Of a stretch of DNA of 28,600 bases, positions 1 to 6,582 are shown piece by piece. A program made the translations under genes and the position numbers. Each line of letters starts with the position of its first letter. Position 1 is the first letter of the stretch. The DNA is from RBG-16-42-24 sp964396785 (lineage in GTDB: Bacteria > Patescibacteriota > Microgenomatia > UBA8517). The notes under the pieces were generated by a model. It had not been told where the DNA came from, did no database searches, and saw only the letters and a program-made list of their open reading frames with translations. The stretch covers positions 1 to 28,600 of the forward strand of contig CAYNFU010000008.1 of NCBI GenBank assembly GCA_964396785.1, written 5' to 3'.

Positions 1-433
1 GTCCTATTCCAACAATAGGGCCAGTCGCAACAAATGTTACCCCCAAGGCAGCTGGTAAAAAGATTCCAAAACCCCTCAGGCCTACAATGTGCCTCGCTGC
101 CGCGATAAAAGAGGCAACCAAAGGAAGAAGCAGAAGTAGAACTATGGTGTTGGCGGGAACGTGTGCATCTACCGCAGCCCGAATTGCGTATTTTATAGGA
201 TTTCCTGGCCAGACTGATCCTAATTTCTGTTCATTTAAAAGTCTTTCTAAGGGTCCCAAAGTCTCTTCTGTTTCCTTAGTTAAGTCGGCTCGAGGCGTCA
301 GGGTGGGAGTAGCTGTGGGGGTTGGAGTGACTGTTAAAGTTGGTGAAACCTTAACGACTTGAGCCAATGAAACTCCCCCAGCAAAAAAAATTGTAGAAAA
401 AGCCACTAAAAACCCTAGTATCATCTTTCGCAT
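1..433 (-). CDS. 7TM membrane protein of the inactive-transglutaminase-fused family (N-terminal part, cut by window edge)
   Basis: The reverse strand from the ATG at 433 is open to the window edge (about 144 codons), so the 3' part is missing. The translation begins with a Sec signal peptide (MRKMILGFLVAFSTIFFAGG, then VSLAQ). A short Thr/Pro linker and a segment containing KYAIRAAVDAHVPANTIV follow, then hydrophobic helices with RHIVGLRGFGIFLPAALG. From memory, this signature belongs to the 7TM proteins found alone or fused to an inactive transglutaminase-like domain and common in CPR genomes. The biochemical role of the family is not established; it is an envelope protein with an extracytoplasmic N-terminus. 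The gene is transcribed away from the ABC exporter, and a TATAAT box lies at 456-461. The family call is fairly sure; the function is unknown. Confidence 0.8.
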   Translation of the reverse strand, partial: MRKMILGFLVAFSTIFFAGGVSLAQVVKVSPTLTVTPTPTATPTLTPRADLTKETEETLGPLERLLNEQKLGSVWPGNPIKYAIRAAVDAHVPANTIVLLLLLPLVASFIAAARHIVGLRGFGIFLPAALGVTFVATGPIVGIG

Positions 434-455
434 GGGAAATAAAAGTGTAGTACGA

Positions 456-461
456 ATTATA
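456..461 (-). promoter_or_regulatory. -10 box for the 7TM gene
   Basis: A perfect TATAAT on the reverse strand lies 22 nt upstream of the ATG at 433. I see no convincing -35 at 16-18 nt. The rest of the 434-629 gap holds no gene that I can support. Confidence 0.45.
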
Positions 462-629
462 CCCCTTGAGCCTATCAAATTGCTACTTTATCCTAAGTAT
501 CGAGAAAAAAAGCAAACCGCTTTATAAATTTGTGATGAATTTTAATTCTGTTCTTAAAGAAGTAATCTGAATCTTTTGCTTCTTTCTGTAGTACAATCGT
601 TTTGGGCCAATTTAAAGTGCCCATTTCTT

Positions 630-2360
630 ATGCTCAAAATTCTGAAAACTTTTTATGGGTTTATGTTGACCAAAAAGCTGGCTTTTGCCGGATTTATTTT
701 ATTGGTCATTATCGCTACTGCCCTATCTAATCTTTCTCCCTATTTTTACAAAATCTTTGTAGAGACAATTCCTACACTCAATTATGAGAAACTTCTTTCA
801 ATACTTCTTGTCTTTATGCTCGTAAGAATCGCTTCCTGGTTATTGGGAATGTTCTCCTATATCGCGGGTGACTATGTCCTAATTGACGCTTCGATTGATG
901 CAAGAATCGCAATTTTTAAGTACGTACAGGATCTTGACTTTGCCTTCCATTCAGAAAAAAGCACGGGTTCTTTAATCAGTGCATTTAAAAGGGGCGACGG
1001 CGCTTTATGGAATTTATTTCATGCAATACATCATAGAATGACGGAAGTCGCTGTGTCGCTTGTCGTCATGATTTATTTCTTCTCAACCCTTGACGCAAGA
1101 ATTGTTCTCGTTATTGTTATTTCATTTTTGCTCACACTAGTTGCCATAAAATTCCTAATAGGTCTCAATGTAAAAAGAAGGGCCCTGTTTAACAAGAAAG
1201 AGGATGAAATCTCGGGGATAATTGTCGATAACTTAATTAACTTTGAGACCGTAAAGCTTTTTTCAAAAGAGAACTGGGAAAGAAATAGACTGAAATCTTC
1301 ATTCGCTAGCTGGAGAAAAGCCGGCTGGGACTATTTCAATAGCTATAGACTCATTGACGTAACCATTGGAATAATTACAAATCTAACTTTCTTTTTAATT
1401 ATTCTTATGAGTTTGAGATTTACGGTGGATTTTAAATTCACGATAGGAGATTTTGTACTTGTATCAGGGTTTATAGGAATTTTCTTCCCCCGTCTATGGG
1501 ACTTGGTCTGGAGTTTTAGAGACATCGCCAAAAGCTACGCCGATATTTCCAAATATTTTGGTATTCTCGATAACGACATACAAGTCAAAGACCCTAAAGT
1601 CCCCATAAAAAGAAGATCGGTTCACGGCGAAATTGAATATAAAAAAGTCCACTTTTCCTACAAAGGAAGAAGCAAAAACGCAGTCAACGGCCTCACTCTA
1701 AAAATAAGGCAGGGTCAATCGATAGCACTGGTTGGAAGGAGCGGATCAGGGAAGACAACTTTGGTTAAACTCCTTATGAGATTCTACGACCTGGACGGCG
1801 GAAAAATTACGATAGACGGGGTGAACATTTCCGCCTTCACTAAAAGGGACTTGAGGAGCTTTATTGGAGTAGTTCCACAGGAGCCAATTCTTTTTAATAA
1901 TACAATTTCATTTAACATTGGCTATGGAAAAGGCAGAGCAACTCTTTCCGAAATAAAGGCTGCCGCGACTCTTGCTAACATAGATACATTCATCGAGAGC
2001 CTTCCCAAAAAATATCAAACCTTTGTGGGCGAGAGAGGAATTAAACTTTCCGGTGGGCAAAAGCAAAGGCTGGCAATTGCCAGAATGATTCTTTCAAATC
2101 CCGATATAATTATCTTTGACGAGGCCACGAGCCAACTAGACTCAGAGAGCGAAAAATTAATTCAAGAGGCTTTTTGGAAAGCTTCAAAAGGCAAAAGCAC
2201 AATCATAATCGCCCACAGACTCTCAACTGTTATGAGGGCAGACAAAATTGTGGTCATGGAAAAGGGTAAAATAAAAGAAATTGGCTCACACGGAGAGCTT
2301 CTTTCAAAGAAAGAAAGTCTCTACAGACACTTCTGGAATTTGCAAATTAAATTAGATTAA
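630..2360 (+). CDS. ABC exporter, fused permease and ATPase (MsbA/lipid-multidrug type)
   Basis: This is a half-transporter: about 300 residues of transmembrane domain followed by a full nucleotide-binding domain, acting as a homodimer in the inner membrane. Numbered from the ATG at 630, the Walker A is GRSGSGKT near residue 368. The Q-loop is in VVPQEP, the signature LSGGQKQR is near 473, Walker B is IIIFDEATS near 493-501, and the switch His is in IIAHRLST. The length (576 aa) is normal for type IV exporters. The frame can be extended to a TTG at 576, but a TACAAT box at 592-597 would then fall inside the gene, and MLKILKTFYGF looks like the usual amphipathic start, so 630 is preferred. The substrate (lipid, glycolipid or drug) cannot be read from the sequence. 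The gene stands alone and converges on the phosphatase gene with a 5-nt gap. Confidence 0.88.
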   Translation: MLKILKTFYGFMLTKKLAFAGFILLVIIATALSNLSPYFYKIFVETIPTLNYEKLLSILLVFMLVRIASWLLGMFSYIAGDYVLIDASIDARIAIFKYVQDLDFAFHSEKSTGSLISAFKRGDGALWNLFHAIHHRMTEVAVSLVVMIYFFSTLDARIVLVIVISFLLTLVAIKFLIGLNVKRRALFNKKEDEISGIIVDNLINFETVKLFSKENWERNRLKSSFASWRKAGWDYFNSYRLIDVTIGIITNLTFFLIILMSLRFTVDFKFTIGDFVLVSGFIGIFFPRLWDLVWSFRDIAKSYADISKYFGILDNDIQVKDPKVPIKRRSVHGEIEYKKVHFSYKGRSKNAVNGLTLKIRQGQSIALVGRSGSGKTTLVKLLMRFYDLDGGKITIDGVNISAFTKRDLRSFIGVVPQEPILFNNTISFNIGYGKGRATLSEIKAAATLANIDTFIESLPKKYQTFVGERGIKLSGGQKQRLAIARMILSNPDIIIFDEATSQLDSESEKLIQEAFWKASKGKSTIIIAHRLSTVMRADKIVVMEKGKIKEIGSHGELLSKKESLYRHFWNLQIKLD

Positions 2361-2365
2361 CCTTG

Positions 2366-2989
2366 CTATAGGTGAGTTGTGTCGTTCCAAGTTGTAAGAA
2401 TCCAGGTCTTTTTTTTGTTATATTCGCACACCGTTACTCCCGTATTTTCGGAGTGCAGATGGTATTTGAAATCCCAATAAATTTGCGGTTTAAGGGTCCC
2501 CCCAAAAATCATTTTCGCTAAAATCATTTTTATAATTCCCGCGTGTGACACACACAAAATATTTTGTTTTTTACTCATCTTAACAAGTCTCTGTAAAACT
2601 TTCTCTGCTCTTTGTCTTAACTCATTAAAAGTTTCCTCGTCCGAATATTTCCAATTTCCCTTATGAAAATTTTTCTTAATAAGCGTTCTAATTACCCTGA
2701 CTTCCGAGTCGTCGAGAGATCTCCCAACTATCTCTTTTGGACTTCTTGCCTCCTTAAGGTCCTCCCAAATCTCGACAGATTTTCCAATTTTCTTGGCAAT
2801 TATCTCTCCAGTTTCTTGCGCCCTTTCTAAAGGACTTGAAAAAATTGAGTCAACCTGTAAATTGGAAAGCCTTCTAGATAAAATTTCGGCTTGCCTTTTA
2901 CCAAGTATAGAAAGCGTGTCGTCGTCGCTTTGAAAGACCCCTTTCGAGGCCGCCTCCGATTCTCCGTGTCTGACAAAATAAACAATCAT
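2366..2989 (-). CDS. Histidine phosphatase superfamily (phosphoglycerate-mutase-like) protein
   Basis: This 207-aa protein starts at the ATG at 2989 with MIVYFVRHGES. The RHG motif has the catalytic His at residue 8. A later SSPLERAQET carries the second phosphate-pocket Arg, and SHAGIIKM near the C-terminus holds the second catalytic His. The frame runs further upstream, but that part has no family similarity and crosses the Nudix gene, so 2989 is chosen. Family members remove phosphate from small metabolites or proteins in the cytoplasm; the substrate is not predictable. It is divergent from a Nudix hydrolase with 40 bp between the two ATGs. That gap holds an extended -10 for each gene, which suggests joint expression. 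A link to nucleotide or sugar-phosphate clean-up is inference. Confidence 0.85.
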   Translation of the reverse strand: MIVYFVRHGESEAASKGVFQSDDDTLSILGKRQAEILSRRLSNLQVDSIFSSPLERAQETGEIIAKKIGKSVEIWEDLKEARSPKEIVGRSLDDSEVRVIRTLIKKNFHKGNWKYSDEETFNELRQRAEKVLQRLVKMSKKQNILCVSHAGIIKMILAKMIFGGTLKPQIYWDFKYHLHSENTGVTVCEYNKKKTWILTTWNDTTHL

Positions 2990-2996
2990 TGGGGAA

Positions 2997-3005
2997 AGTA
3001 TAGCA
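2997..3005 (-). promoter_or_regulatory. Extended -10 for the phosphatase gene
   Basis: The reverse strand reads TGC-TATACT, an extended -10, with exactly 7 nt between the box and the ATG at 2989. This places the expected start of transcription at or within one base of the A of ATG, so the mRNA would be leaderless. Confidence 0.5.
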
Positions 3006-3013
3006 AAAATACG

Positions 3014-3022
3014 TGGTAGAAT
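3014..3022 (+). promoter_or_regulatory. Extended -10 for the Nudix gene
   Basis: TGG-TAGAAT is an extended -10 with 7 nt before the ATG at 3030, again predicting a leaderless mRNA. The AGG just before the ATG is too close to act as a Shine-Dalgarno site. Confidence 0.5.
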
Positions 3023-3029
3023 TACCAGG

Positions 3030-3506
3030 ATGAAAGATAGGACGAAACCACTTGAGCAAATTTCCACTTGTAGAGCGATTATTATCTGGAAAGACAAAAT
3101 TCTTCTCCACCATAGGGACAATAAACCAGAAATTCCCTATCCAGACTGCTGGACTTTTCCTGGAGGAGGTATTGAACAAGACGAAACTCCAGCCGAAGGA
3201 ATAGTGAGAGAACTTATAGAAGAAGCCTACTATTCCCCCAAGAGCCTGCAATATATAGGCTACCGACTCAATGAGAATAGAACACTAACATATGTTTTCT
3301 TCGCTTTTATCGGTAGCAAAGAAGCAAAACTTTTCAAAAGGGGTATAGAGGGGCAAGGGATTGGGTTTTTTACTTTGAATGAAATTGGTAGACTCAATTT
3401 TCCAGCTCTAAGTGACAGACTTTTGAAGAAATACAGAAAAGTTATAGAAGAGTCAATTAAGACTGGTAAACTCCCCTCCTCTCAATCTCTAGGTTTGACA
3501 GTGTGA
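3030..3506 (+). CDS. Nudix hydrolase
   Basis: This 158-aa protein is a single Nudix fold. The Nudix box spans residues 46-68 and reads G-x5-E-x7-R-E-L-I-E-E-A-Y-Y. It matches GX5EX7REUXEEXGU except that the conserved Gly near the end is Tyr (residue 67). The metal-binding RE..EE core (R60, E61, E64, E65) is intact. The lead-in PDCWTFPGGG is typical of MutT/ADP-ribose-type enzymes that cleave nucleoside diphosphates linked to another moiety. The substrate cannot be assigned. The gene ends with TGA, which supports the standard code, and is divergent from the histidine phosphatase. Confidence 0.88.
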   Translation: MKDRTKPLEQISTCRAIIIWKDKILLHHRDNKPEIPYPDCWTFPGGGIEQDETPAEGIVRELIEEAYYSPKSLQYIGYRLNENRTLTYVFFAFIGSKEAKLFKRGIEGQGIGFFTLNEIGRLNFPALSDRLLKKYRKVIEESIKTGKLPSSQSLGLTV

Positions 3507-3517
3507 TACCTTGACTG

Positions 3518-3537
3518 TTACGGGCCACTTGCTTCCA
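3518..3537 (-). repeat. 3'-end repeat element, copy A (degenerate)
   Basis: On the reverse strand this reads TGGAAGCAAGTGGCCCGTAA. It matches the end of the large secreted-protein gene (copy C) with one substitution and one missing C. It starts 11 nt after the stop of the 46-aa zinc-ribbon gene, in the same orientation. Confidence 0.55.
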
Positions 3538-3548
3538 CTTCATCCTGC

Positions 3549-3689
3549 TTAATCATGTTTCATTTTGTGAATCTTTGCCCAATTTTTCTTATCCAGCCAG
3601 CACTTTTTGCAGTATAGAGCTCTCCAACCCACACGGATCGGGTCTTTAACCTCGTTTTTGCATATATCGCATATATATTTAATCGCCAT
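3549..3689 (-). CDS. Small zinc-ribbon protein (46 aa)
   Basis: A short reverse-strand ORF runs from the ATG at 3689 to the TAA at 3549-3551. Its product has two CxxC knuckles, C7-x2-C10 and C27-x2-C30, separated by 16 residues, with a basic, Trp-containing C-terminus (CKKCWLDKKNWAKIHKMKHD). This spacing fits a treble-clef or zinc-ribbon fold that binds one zinc ion, so the protein is probably a small nucleic-acid-binding or adaptor protein in the cytoplasm. A promoter of the form TTGACT-16-TAGTAT lies 10 nt upstream of the ATG, which supports the ORF being real. It lies downstream of the toxin gene on the same strand but appears to be transcribed separately. The exact family and function are not known to me. 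Confidence 0.68.
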   Translation of the reverse strand: MAIKYICDICKNEVKDPIRVGWRALYCKKCWLDKKNWAKIHKMKHD

Positions 3690-3699
3690 GGGTAAGGAA

Positions 3700-3727
3700 A
3701 TACTAGAGGTGCATACTTAGAAGTCAA
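3700..3727 (-). promoter_or_regulatory. Sigma-70-type promoter for the zinc-ribbon gene
   Basis: On the reverse strand, TTGACT (3722-3727) is followed by a 16-nt spacer and TAGTAT (3700-3705), 10 nt before the ATG at 3689. The predicted 5' UTR is only about 3-4 nt. Confidence 0.5.
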
Positions 3728-3742
3728 CTATAAAACTCTAGA

Positions 3743-3985
3743 TCACTTATATGCCCCTTGTCTATGAAGAATCGAAACGATAGATACTTCCTCTTCCCCC
3801 ACAATATAAATAATTCTATAAGGCCAAGCCCGGGCCACACGCAATCCGGTTAGCTGGCCTTTAAGTAGTTTTCCAAAAGAGGGGTGGCTAGATAAATCGC
3901 GAATCTTTTTGGTTATTTTCCTTTTTTCGTTTGGGGGCAGTTTTGATAACTGCTTTTGTGCTTCCTTAGAAAAGATTACTCTCAC
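3743..3985 (-). CDS. RelE/ParE-family type II toxin
   Basis: This 80-aa basic protein begins MRVIFSKEAQKQLSKLP and contains the RelE/ParE hallmarks. A helical hairpin with many Lys residues is followed by LKGQLTGLRVARAWPYRIIYIV and a C-terminal strand ending in VSIVSILHR. RelE members are ribosome-dependent mRNA interferases and ParE members poison gyrase; the sequence does not decide clearly, although the R-x-WPYRIIY core and the HR ending are typical of RelE-like proteins. The start codon overlaps the antitoxin stop by 4 nt, so the pair is translationally coupled with the antitoxin made first. It ends with TGA. Confidence 0.87.
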   Translation of the reverse strand: MRVIFSKEAQKQLSKLPPNEKRKITKKIRDLSSHPSFGKLLKGQLTGLRVARAWPYRIIYIVGEEEVSIVSILHRQGAYK

Positions 3986-4251
3986 AGTCCATACTTCTTC
4001 TTTATTTCCTCAAAGCTTACAGTCCTTCCTGCTTTTATATCCTTTAGTCCCTTTCTGATAGAAGTTAAAGCCCCAGGGATTGAAATAATTTCTGCGGTTT
4101 CTTCTAAAGATTCCGCCTCCTCAACACTTAATATTACAGCCTTGGGTTTATTGTTGACTGTTATTAAAAATTTTTCTAAACCCTCGCTAACCTTATTCAC
4201 AAGGGCGGGCAGTTTATTTCTCGCATCCGAGATACTGATAATATTGGTCAT
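3982..4251 (-). CDS. Phd/YefM-family antitoxin
   Basis: This 89-aa protein begins MTNIISISDARNKLPALVNK, the N-terminal dimerisation and DNA-binding fold of Phd/YefM antitoxins. The Glu-rich middle (VEEAESLEETAEII) and a C-terminal helix would wrap the toxin. It neutralises the toxin encoded directly downstream and, by family precedent, represses its own promoter. The promoter carries a perfect 20-bp palindrome (4259-4278). The predicted transcription start falls on the start codon, so the mRNA would be leaderless. Confidence 0.87.
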   Translation of the reverse strand: MTNIISISDARNKLPALVNKVSEGLEKFLITVNNKPKAVILSVEEAESLEETAEIISIPGALTSIRKGLKDIKAGRTVSFEEIKKKYGL

Positions 4252-4257
4252 AGCCTA

Positions 4258-4286
4258 AATGTACAACATGTTGTACATTGTGTCAA
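4258..4286 (-). promoter_or_regulatory. Consensus promoter of the toxin-antitoxin operon
   Basis: On the reverse strand, a perfect -35 TTGACA (4281-4286) is followed by a 17-nt spacer and a -10 TACATT (4258-4263). Only 6 nt separate the -10 from the ATG at 4251. It is the best-scoring promoter by eye in the window. Confidence 0.75.
4259..4278. promoter_or_regulatory. Operator: perfect 20-bp palindrome over the TA promoter
   Basis: ATGTACAACATGTTGTACAT is identical to its own reverse complement. It covers the spacer and part of the -10 of the toxin-antitoxin promoter, so a bound antitoxin dimer would block RNA polymerase. This fits autoregulation by Phd/YefM proteins. Confidence 0.8.
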
Positions 4287-4293
4287 GCTGGAT

Positions 4294-4323
4294 TTACGGG
4301 GCTACTTCTTTTCAGGGGATGCG
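4294..4323 (-). repeat. 3'-end repeat element, copy B
   Basis: This copy matches 24 of 30 nt of copy C by eye and keeps the exact core GAAGTAGCCCCGTAA. Read in the frame of copy C it encodes R-I-P-stop-KEVAP-stop, so the Trp codon TGG has become TGA. It begins 1 nt after the stop of the 75-aa gene, in the same orientation. Confidence 0.7.
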
Positions 4324-4324
4324 A

Positions 4325-4552
4325 CTATTGATGTTCAAGCTTAATGCTTGCAAGCAGAAGTTCCTCAGCAAGCGCTAAGCGCTTGTGTTTATTGTTAAAC
4401 GCTTTCTCGGGATTATTAAAAGTAGTTACTTTAAGATAATCATTTTCCCAAAATTTCCTTATTAAGTGAATTTTTGTTCTATCCCCTACTGCCAACCAAT
4501 AGGCGATTCGCTTAAGATCCGAGGCGACATTTAATCGATCAATTCTTGTCAT
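4325..4552 (-). CDS. Unknown 75-aa protein coupled to the DUF5674 gene
   Basis: I do not recognise this family. The product is mostly helical with mixed charge (for example SDLKRIAYWLAVGDRTKIHL and LALAEELLLASIKLEHQ) and has no signal peptide, membrane segment or metal-binding motif. Its start overlaps the stop of the upstream DUF5674 gene by 4 nt, so the two are made together and may act together. The arrangement, two small overlapping genes beside a toxin-antitoxin pair, resembles small two-gene modules, but nothing in the sequence proves that. Copy B of the repeat lies directly behind its stop. Confidence 0.62.
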   Translation of the reverse strand: MTRIDRLNVASDLKRIAYWLAVGDRTKIHLIRKFWENDYLKVTTFNNPEKAFNNKHKRLALAEELLLASIKLEHQ

Positions 4553-4878
4553 TTCAGAAATTTCTCGACAAGACTCAAAAATTTCTTTCTGGTTACCGGG
4601 TCTAATATTTCCATACTATCATTCATCTTTCTTGGCCTAATATTTATTACCGCCTGGGAGTCAATTCTTCCAGATTTTATATCGTATCCCCCTCCCCAAA
4701 TATTTTCTTGTTTTGATCCTTTTTCAATTAAAAACTTTTTCCCGTCTGCGTGAAGCTTTCCACCCAGCGTACACACGCCTTTGAGGATATCAATAGTAAT
4801 TTTTATGTAAATCCCAAACTCCTCTCTAGCACTTTTTATCTCTTCTTTAGTAGCGGGTTTGTCTAGATAAACAATCAT
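4549..4878 (-). CDS. DUF5674 family protein
   Basis: This 109-aa soluble protein contains the sequence pattern I associate with DUF5674. An N-terminal KPATKEEIKSAREEF helix leads to KITIDILKGVCTLGGKLHADG, then FLIEKGSKQENIWGGGYD and AVINIRPRKMNDSMEI, followed by a C-terminal helix. The function of the family is unknown; it is frequent in CPR and some other bacteria. The gene is first of two, with a 4-nt overlap to the 75-aa gene, and has a TGA-TATTAT extended -10 ten nt upstream of the ATG. Confidence 0.75.
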   Translation of the reverse strand: MIVYLDKPATKEEIKSAREEFGIYIKITIDILKGVCTLGGKLHADGKKFLIEKGSKQENIWGGGYDIKSGRIDSQAVINIRPRKMNDSMEILDPVTRKKFLSLVEKFLK

Positions 4879-4888
4879 ACTGAGAGAA

Positions 4889-4897
4889 ATAATATCA
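4889..4897 (-). promoter_or_regulatory. Extended -10 for the DUF5674 operon
   Basis: The reverse strand reads TGA-TATTAT with 10 nt to the ATG at 4878, predicting a 5' UTR of about 3 nt. No clear -35 is seen, as is usual for extended -10 promoters. Confidence 0.45.
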
Positions 4898-4952
4898 CAG
4901 AATATAGAATGCAGGATAAAGAAATAGATTAATTAGATATTAGAAATTGTTC

Positions 4953-4982
4953 TTACGGGGCCACTTCCTTCCAGCGTGTGCG
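4953..4982 (-). repeat. 3'-end repeat element, copy C (coding)
   Basis: The last codons of the secreted-protein gene encode RTRWKEVAP and the stop. The DNA core GAAGTGGCCCCGTAA recurs as copies A, B and D downstream of other genes in the window. Confidence 0.7.
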
Positions 4983-6581
4983 CTTGAGTTGAAGGGAGGG
5001 TGGTATGTTAAAAAGCAAATCCGGTGCGTATTCAAAGAGCTCCGCGGGTGTGGTTGAATTGTCAGTCAGGTCCTTATTGGGATCAACCATCCCATATGCC
5101 GCAACCATTCCCCTAATTTGGATTGGGTCATCGGTTTCAGGACCAGCTGATGAGGTCGTAAAGTTGCCATTGGTCACAAATACTCCCTCGAGGTCAAATC
5201 CTCCTCCGGGATTCTCTACTCCGGGATTAACCGTAATATTGCCGGAAGCAATTGCCATAAAGAAGCCAGTGCCCGGATTTATCTTTATATTGCCGTCGAT
5301 TGTCAGATTTCCATTTACAAATAAGATTACTTTAGTGCTTGCCAGTGTCGGCTCCCCCCTTAAGGTTAGGTCTCCCGTCCTAAAGAACCAGAAATATCCG
5401 TCTGGAGACGGAAATTGGGAATCGGCCTGGTTTTTGAGATAGTTGGGATTTATTGTGTCGGCAACGGAAATCACATTTCTGTCAGCGTCTCCCGGAACCA
5501 ACCTTTCAAAGAATGCGTAATTATAATCTGTTTGGGCGTTGTAGCTTGCTTGGGCGAGCCAGCCTGTGGAAGAAACTGTACCAGGTGGGATTCCAGAACT
5601 CACGTCAAAAACCCCTCCTGCATAACTTGGTATCCCGGGGTATCCCCCCAATGGAGTAACAATGAATGCAGGGTCACAAACAGGAAGAGAACAGCTTGCA
5701 GGAATCGGTGAAATTATATCGGCATTCACGATTACGTCTCCATTTTTCACCTGCCACCAGGAACTTGCATTTGAAACATTGATATCTGCAGGGACAGGAT
5801 CAACTAAAGTCCCATATCCACAAGCGGCTACACCTCCCATATAAGCTGTTGCTCTTAGTTCTGTGAAACCTGGGCTAACTCCCGTTACTGTGGCCCTGTA
5901 GGGAAAGGTTAAATCGTTATGTGGAGGCACAGGTGGGTCATCAATTGACGCAATTGCAGGATTTACGATTGAAAACTCCACTCTGTCTACGGGGCTTCCT
6001 GGAGGGCTGGTATTGACTGTAGCCGTAACATTTGCACTAACTCCTACTTGTATATCAATGGGGTCTGGGGTAAATGTTATATTAAGACATGAAGGCGAAG
6101 GTGTAGGCGTCGGGGCGCTTGTAGGCCCCGGATCTGAAGTAGGTGTGGGTTCCCAACTAATCCAGCAGTCAAAGCGGGCTTCAGCACAACCATTACAAGT
6201 TACTCCACTCCGACATGAATTTATATATCCTAAACGACATTGGCCTGCTTCGAACGGAGAATCACAATGGAGATTGGGAACACCTGGAGAGCAAAGTTCA
6301 TAAAATGGTGACGTATTACAAGGCGTAGAACTACCACACCATGCTTCGTCTGTTTTACAATCGCCATTAGTAGGACTGCAATCTTTAAAATCATAATACT
6401 GTACATACCGCCAACAATAGGGAGGAAATTCTCTACCGGGGGGATTAACAGTTTGGCAATTGAATACATCGAGAGCAAGTTGTTCACCACAAACCGATTG
6501 TGCGTTTACTGGTTTGGGAAAGGTAATTGCGAATAATATTAGAGAGCTTATTGCAAGAAATGCTTTTAAAGTTTTAAGCAT
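4953..6581 (-). CDS. Large secreted Cys-rich protein with Ig-like and beta-rich C-terminal regions
   Basis: This 542-aa protein carries a clear Sec signal peptide, with cleavage expected after A27 (PKPVNA|QS). Residues 28-145 hold 14 cysteines, an even number that suggests disulfides outside the cell. A Pro/Thr/Ser linker follows near 147-166. Residues ~167-265 (FTPDPIDIQVG...ANVTATV) look like a bacterial Ig-like (Big) domain. The C-terminal ~270 residues are Gly/Asn-rich short strands, for example KVILFVNGNLTIDGNIKI and GVFVTNGNFTTS, suggesting a parallel beta-helix. The protein ends in RWKEVAP. It begins 2 nt after the stop of the upstream gene, so it is the last gene of a three-gene operon. 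Its role is probably as a surface or extracellular protein; adhesion or scaffold is only a guess. Confidence 0.78.
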   Translation of the reverse strand: MLKTLKAFLAISSLILFAITFPKPVNAQSVCGEQLALDVFNCQTVNPPGREFPPYCWRYVQYYDFKDCSPTNGDCKTDEAWCGSSTPCNTSPFYELCSPGVPNLHCDSPFEAGQCRLGYINSCRSGVTCNGCAEARFDCWISWEPTPTSDPGPTSAPTPTPSPSCLNITFTPDPIDIQVGVSANVTATVNTSPPGSPVDRVEFSIVNPAIASIDDPPVPPHNDLTFPYRATVTGVSPGFTELRATAYMGGVAACGYGTLVDPVPADINVSNASSWWQVKNGDVIVNADIISPIPASCSLPVCDPAFIVTPLGGYPGIPSYAGGVFDVSSGIPPGTVSSTGWLAQASYNAQTDYNYAFFERLVPGDADRNVISVADTINPNYLKNQADSQFPSPDGYFWFFRTGDLTLRGEPTLASTKVILFVNGNLTIDGNIKINPGTGFFMAIASGNITVNPGVENPGGGFDLEGVFVTNGNFTTSSAGPETDDPIQIRGMVAAYGMVDPNKDLTDNSTTPAELFEYAPDLLFNIPPSLQLKRTRWKEVAP

Positions 6582-6582
6582 A

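Noticed and set aside
87..362. Open frame on the plus strand across the 7TM gene
   Set aside because: It is antisense to a frame with a clear signal peptide and a recognisable 7TM signature, and its own product has no family features.
576..629. TTG at 576 as the start of the ABC exporter
   Set aside because: A -10-like TACAAT (592-597) lies in the extension and the added residues have no family match; the ATG at 630 gives a standard exporter N-terminus.
2990..3121. Upstream extension of the phosphatase frame
   Set aside because: It crosses the Nudix coding region and both promoters; the RHG fold needs only the ATG at 2989.
4294..4323. TGA in repeat copy B read as a sense codon (Gly, as in code 25)
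   Set aside because: TGA ends the Nudix gene, the toxin gene and a glycosyltransferase in this window, so it is a stop here; copy B is better read as decayed.
5005..5844. Several open frames on the plus strand opposite the secreted-protein gene
   Set aside because: They are shadows of the minus-strand gene; their products mirror its Gly/Pro-rich coding and show no start signals or domains.
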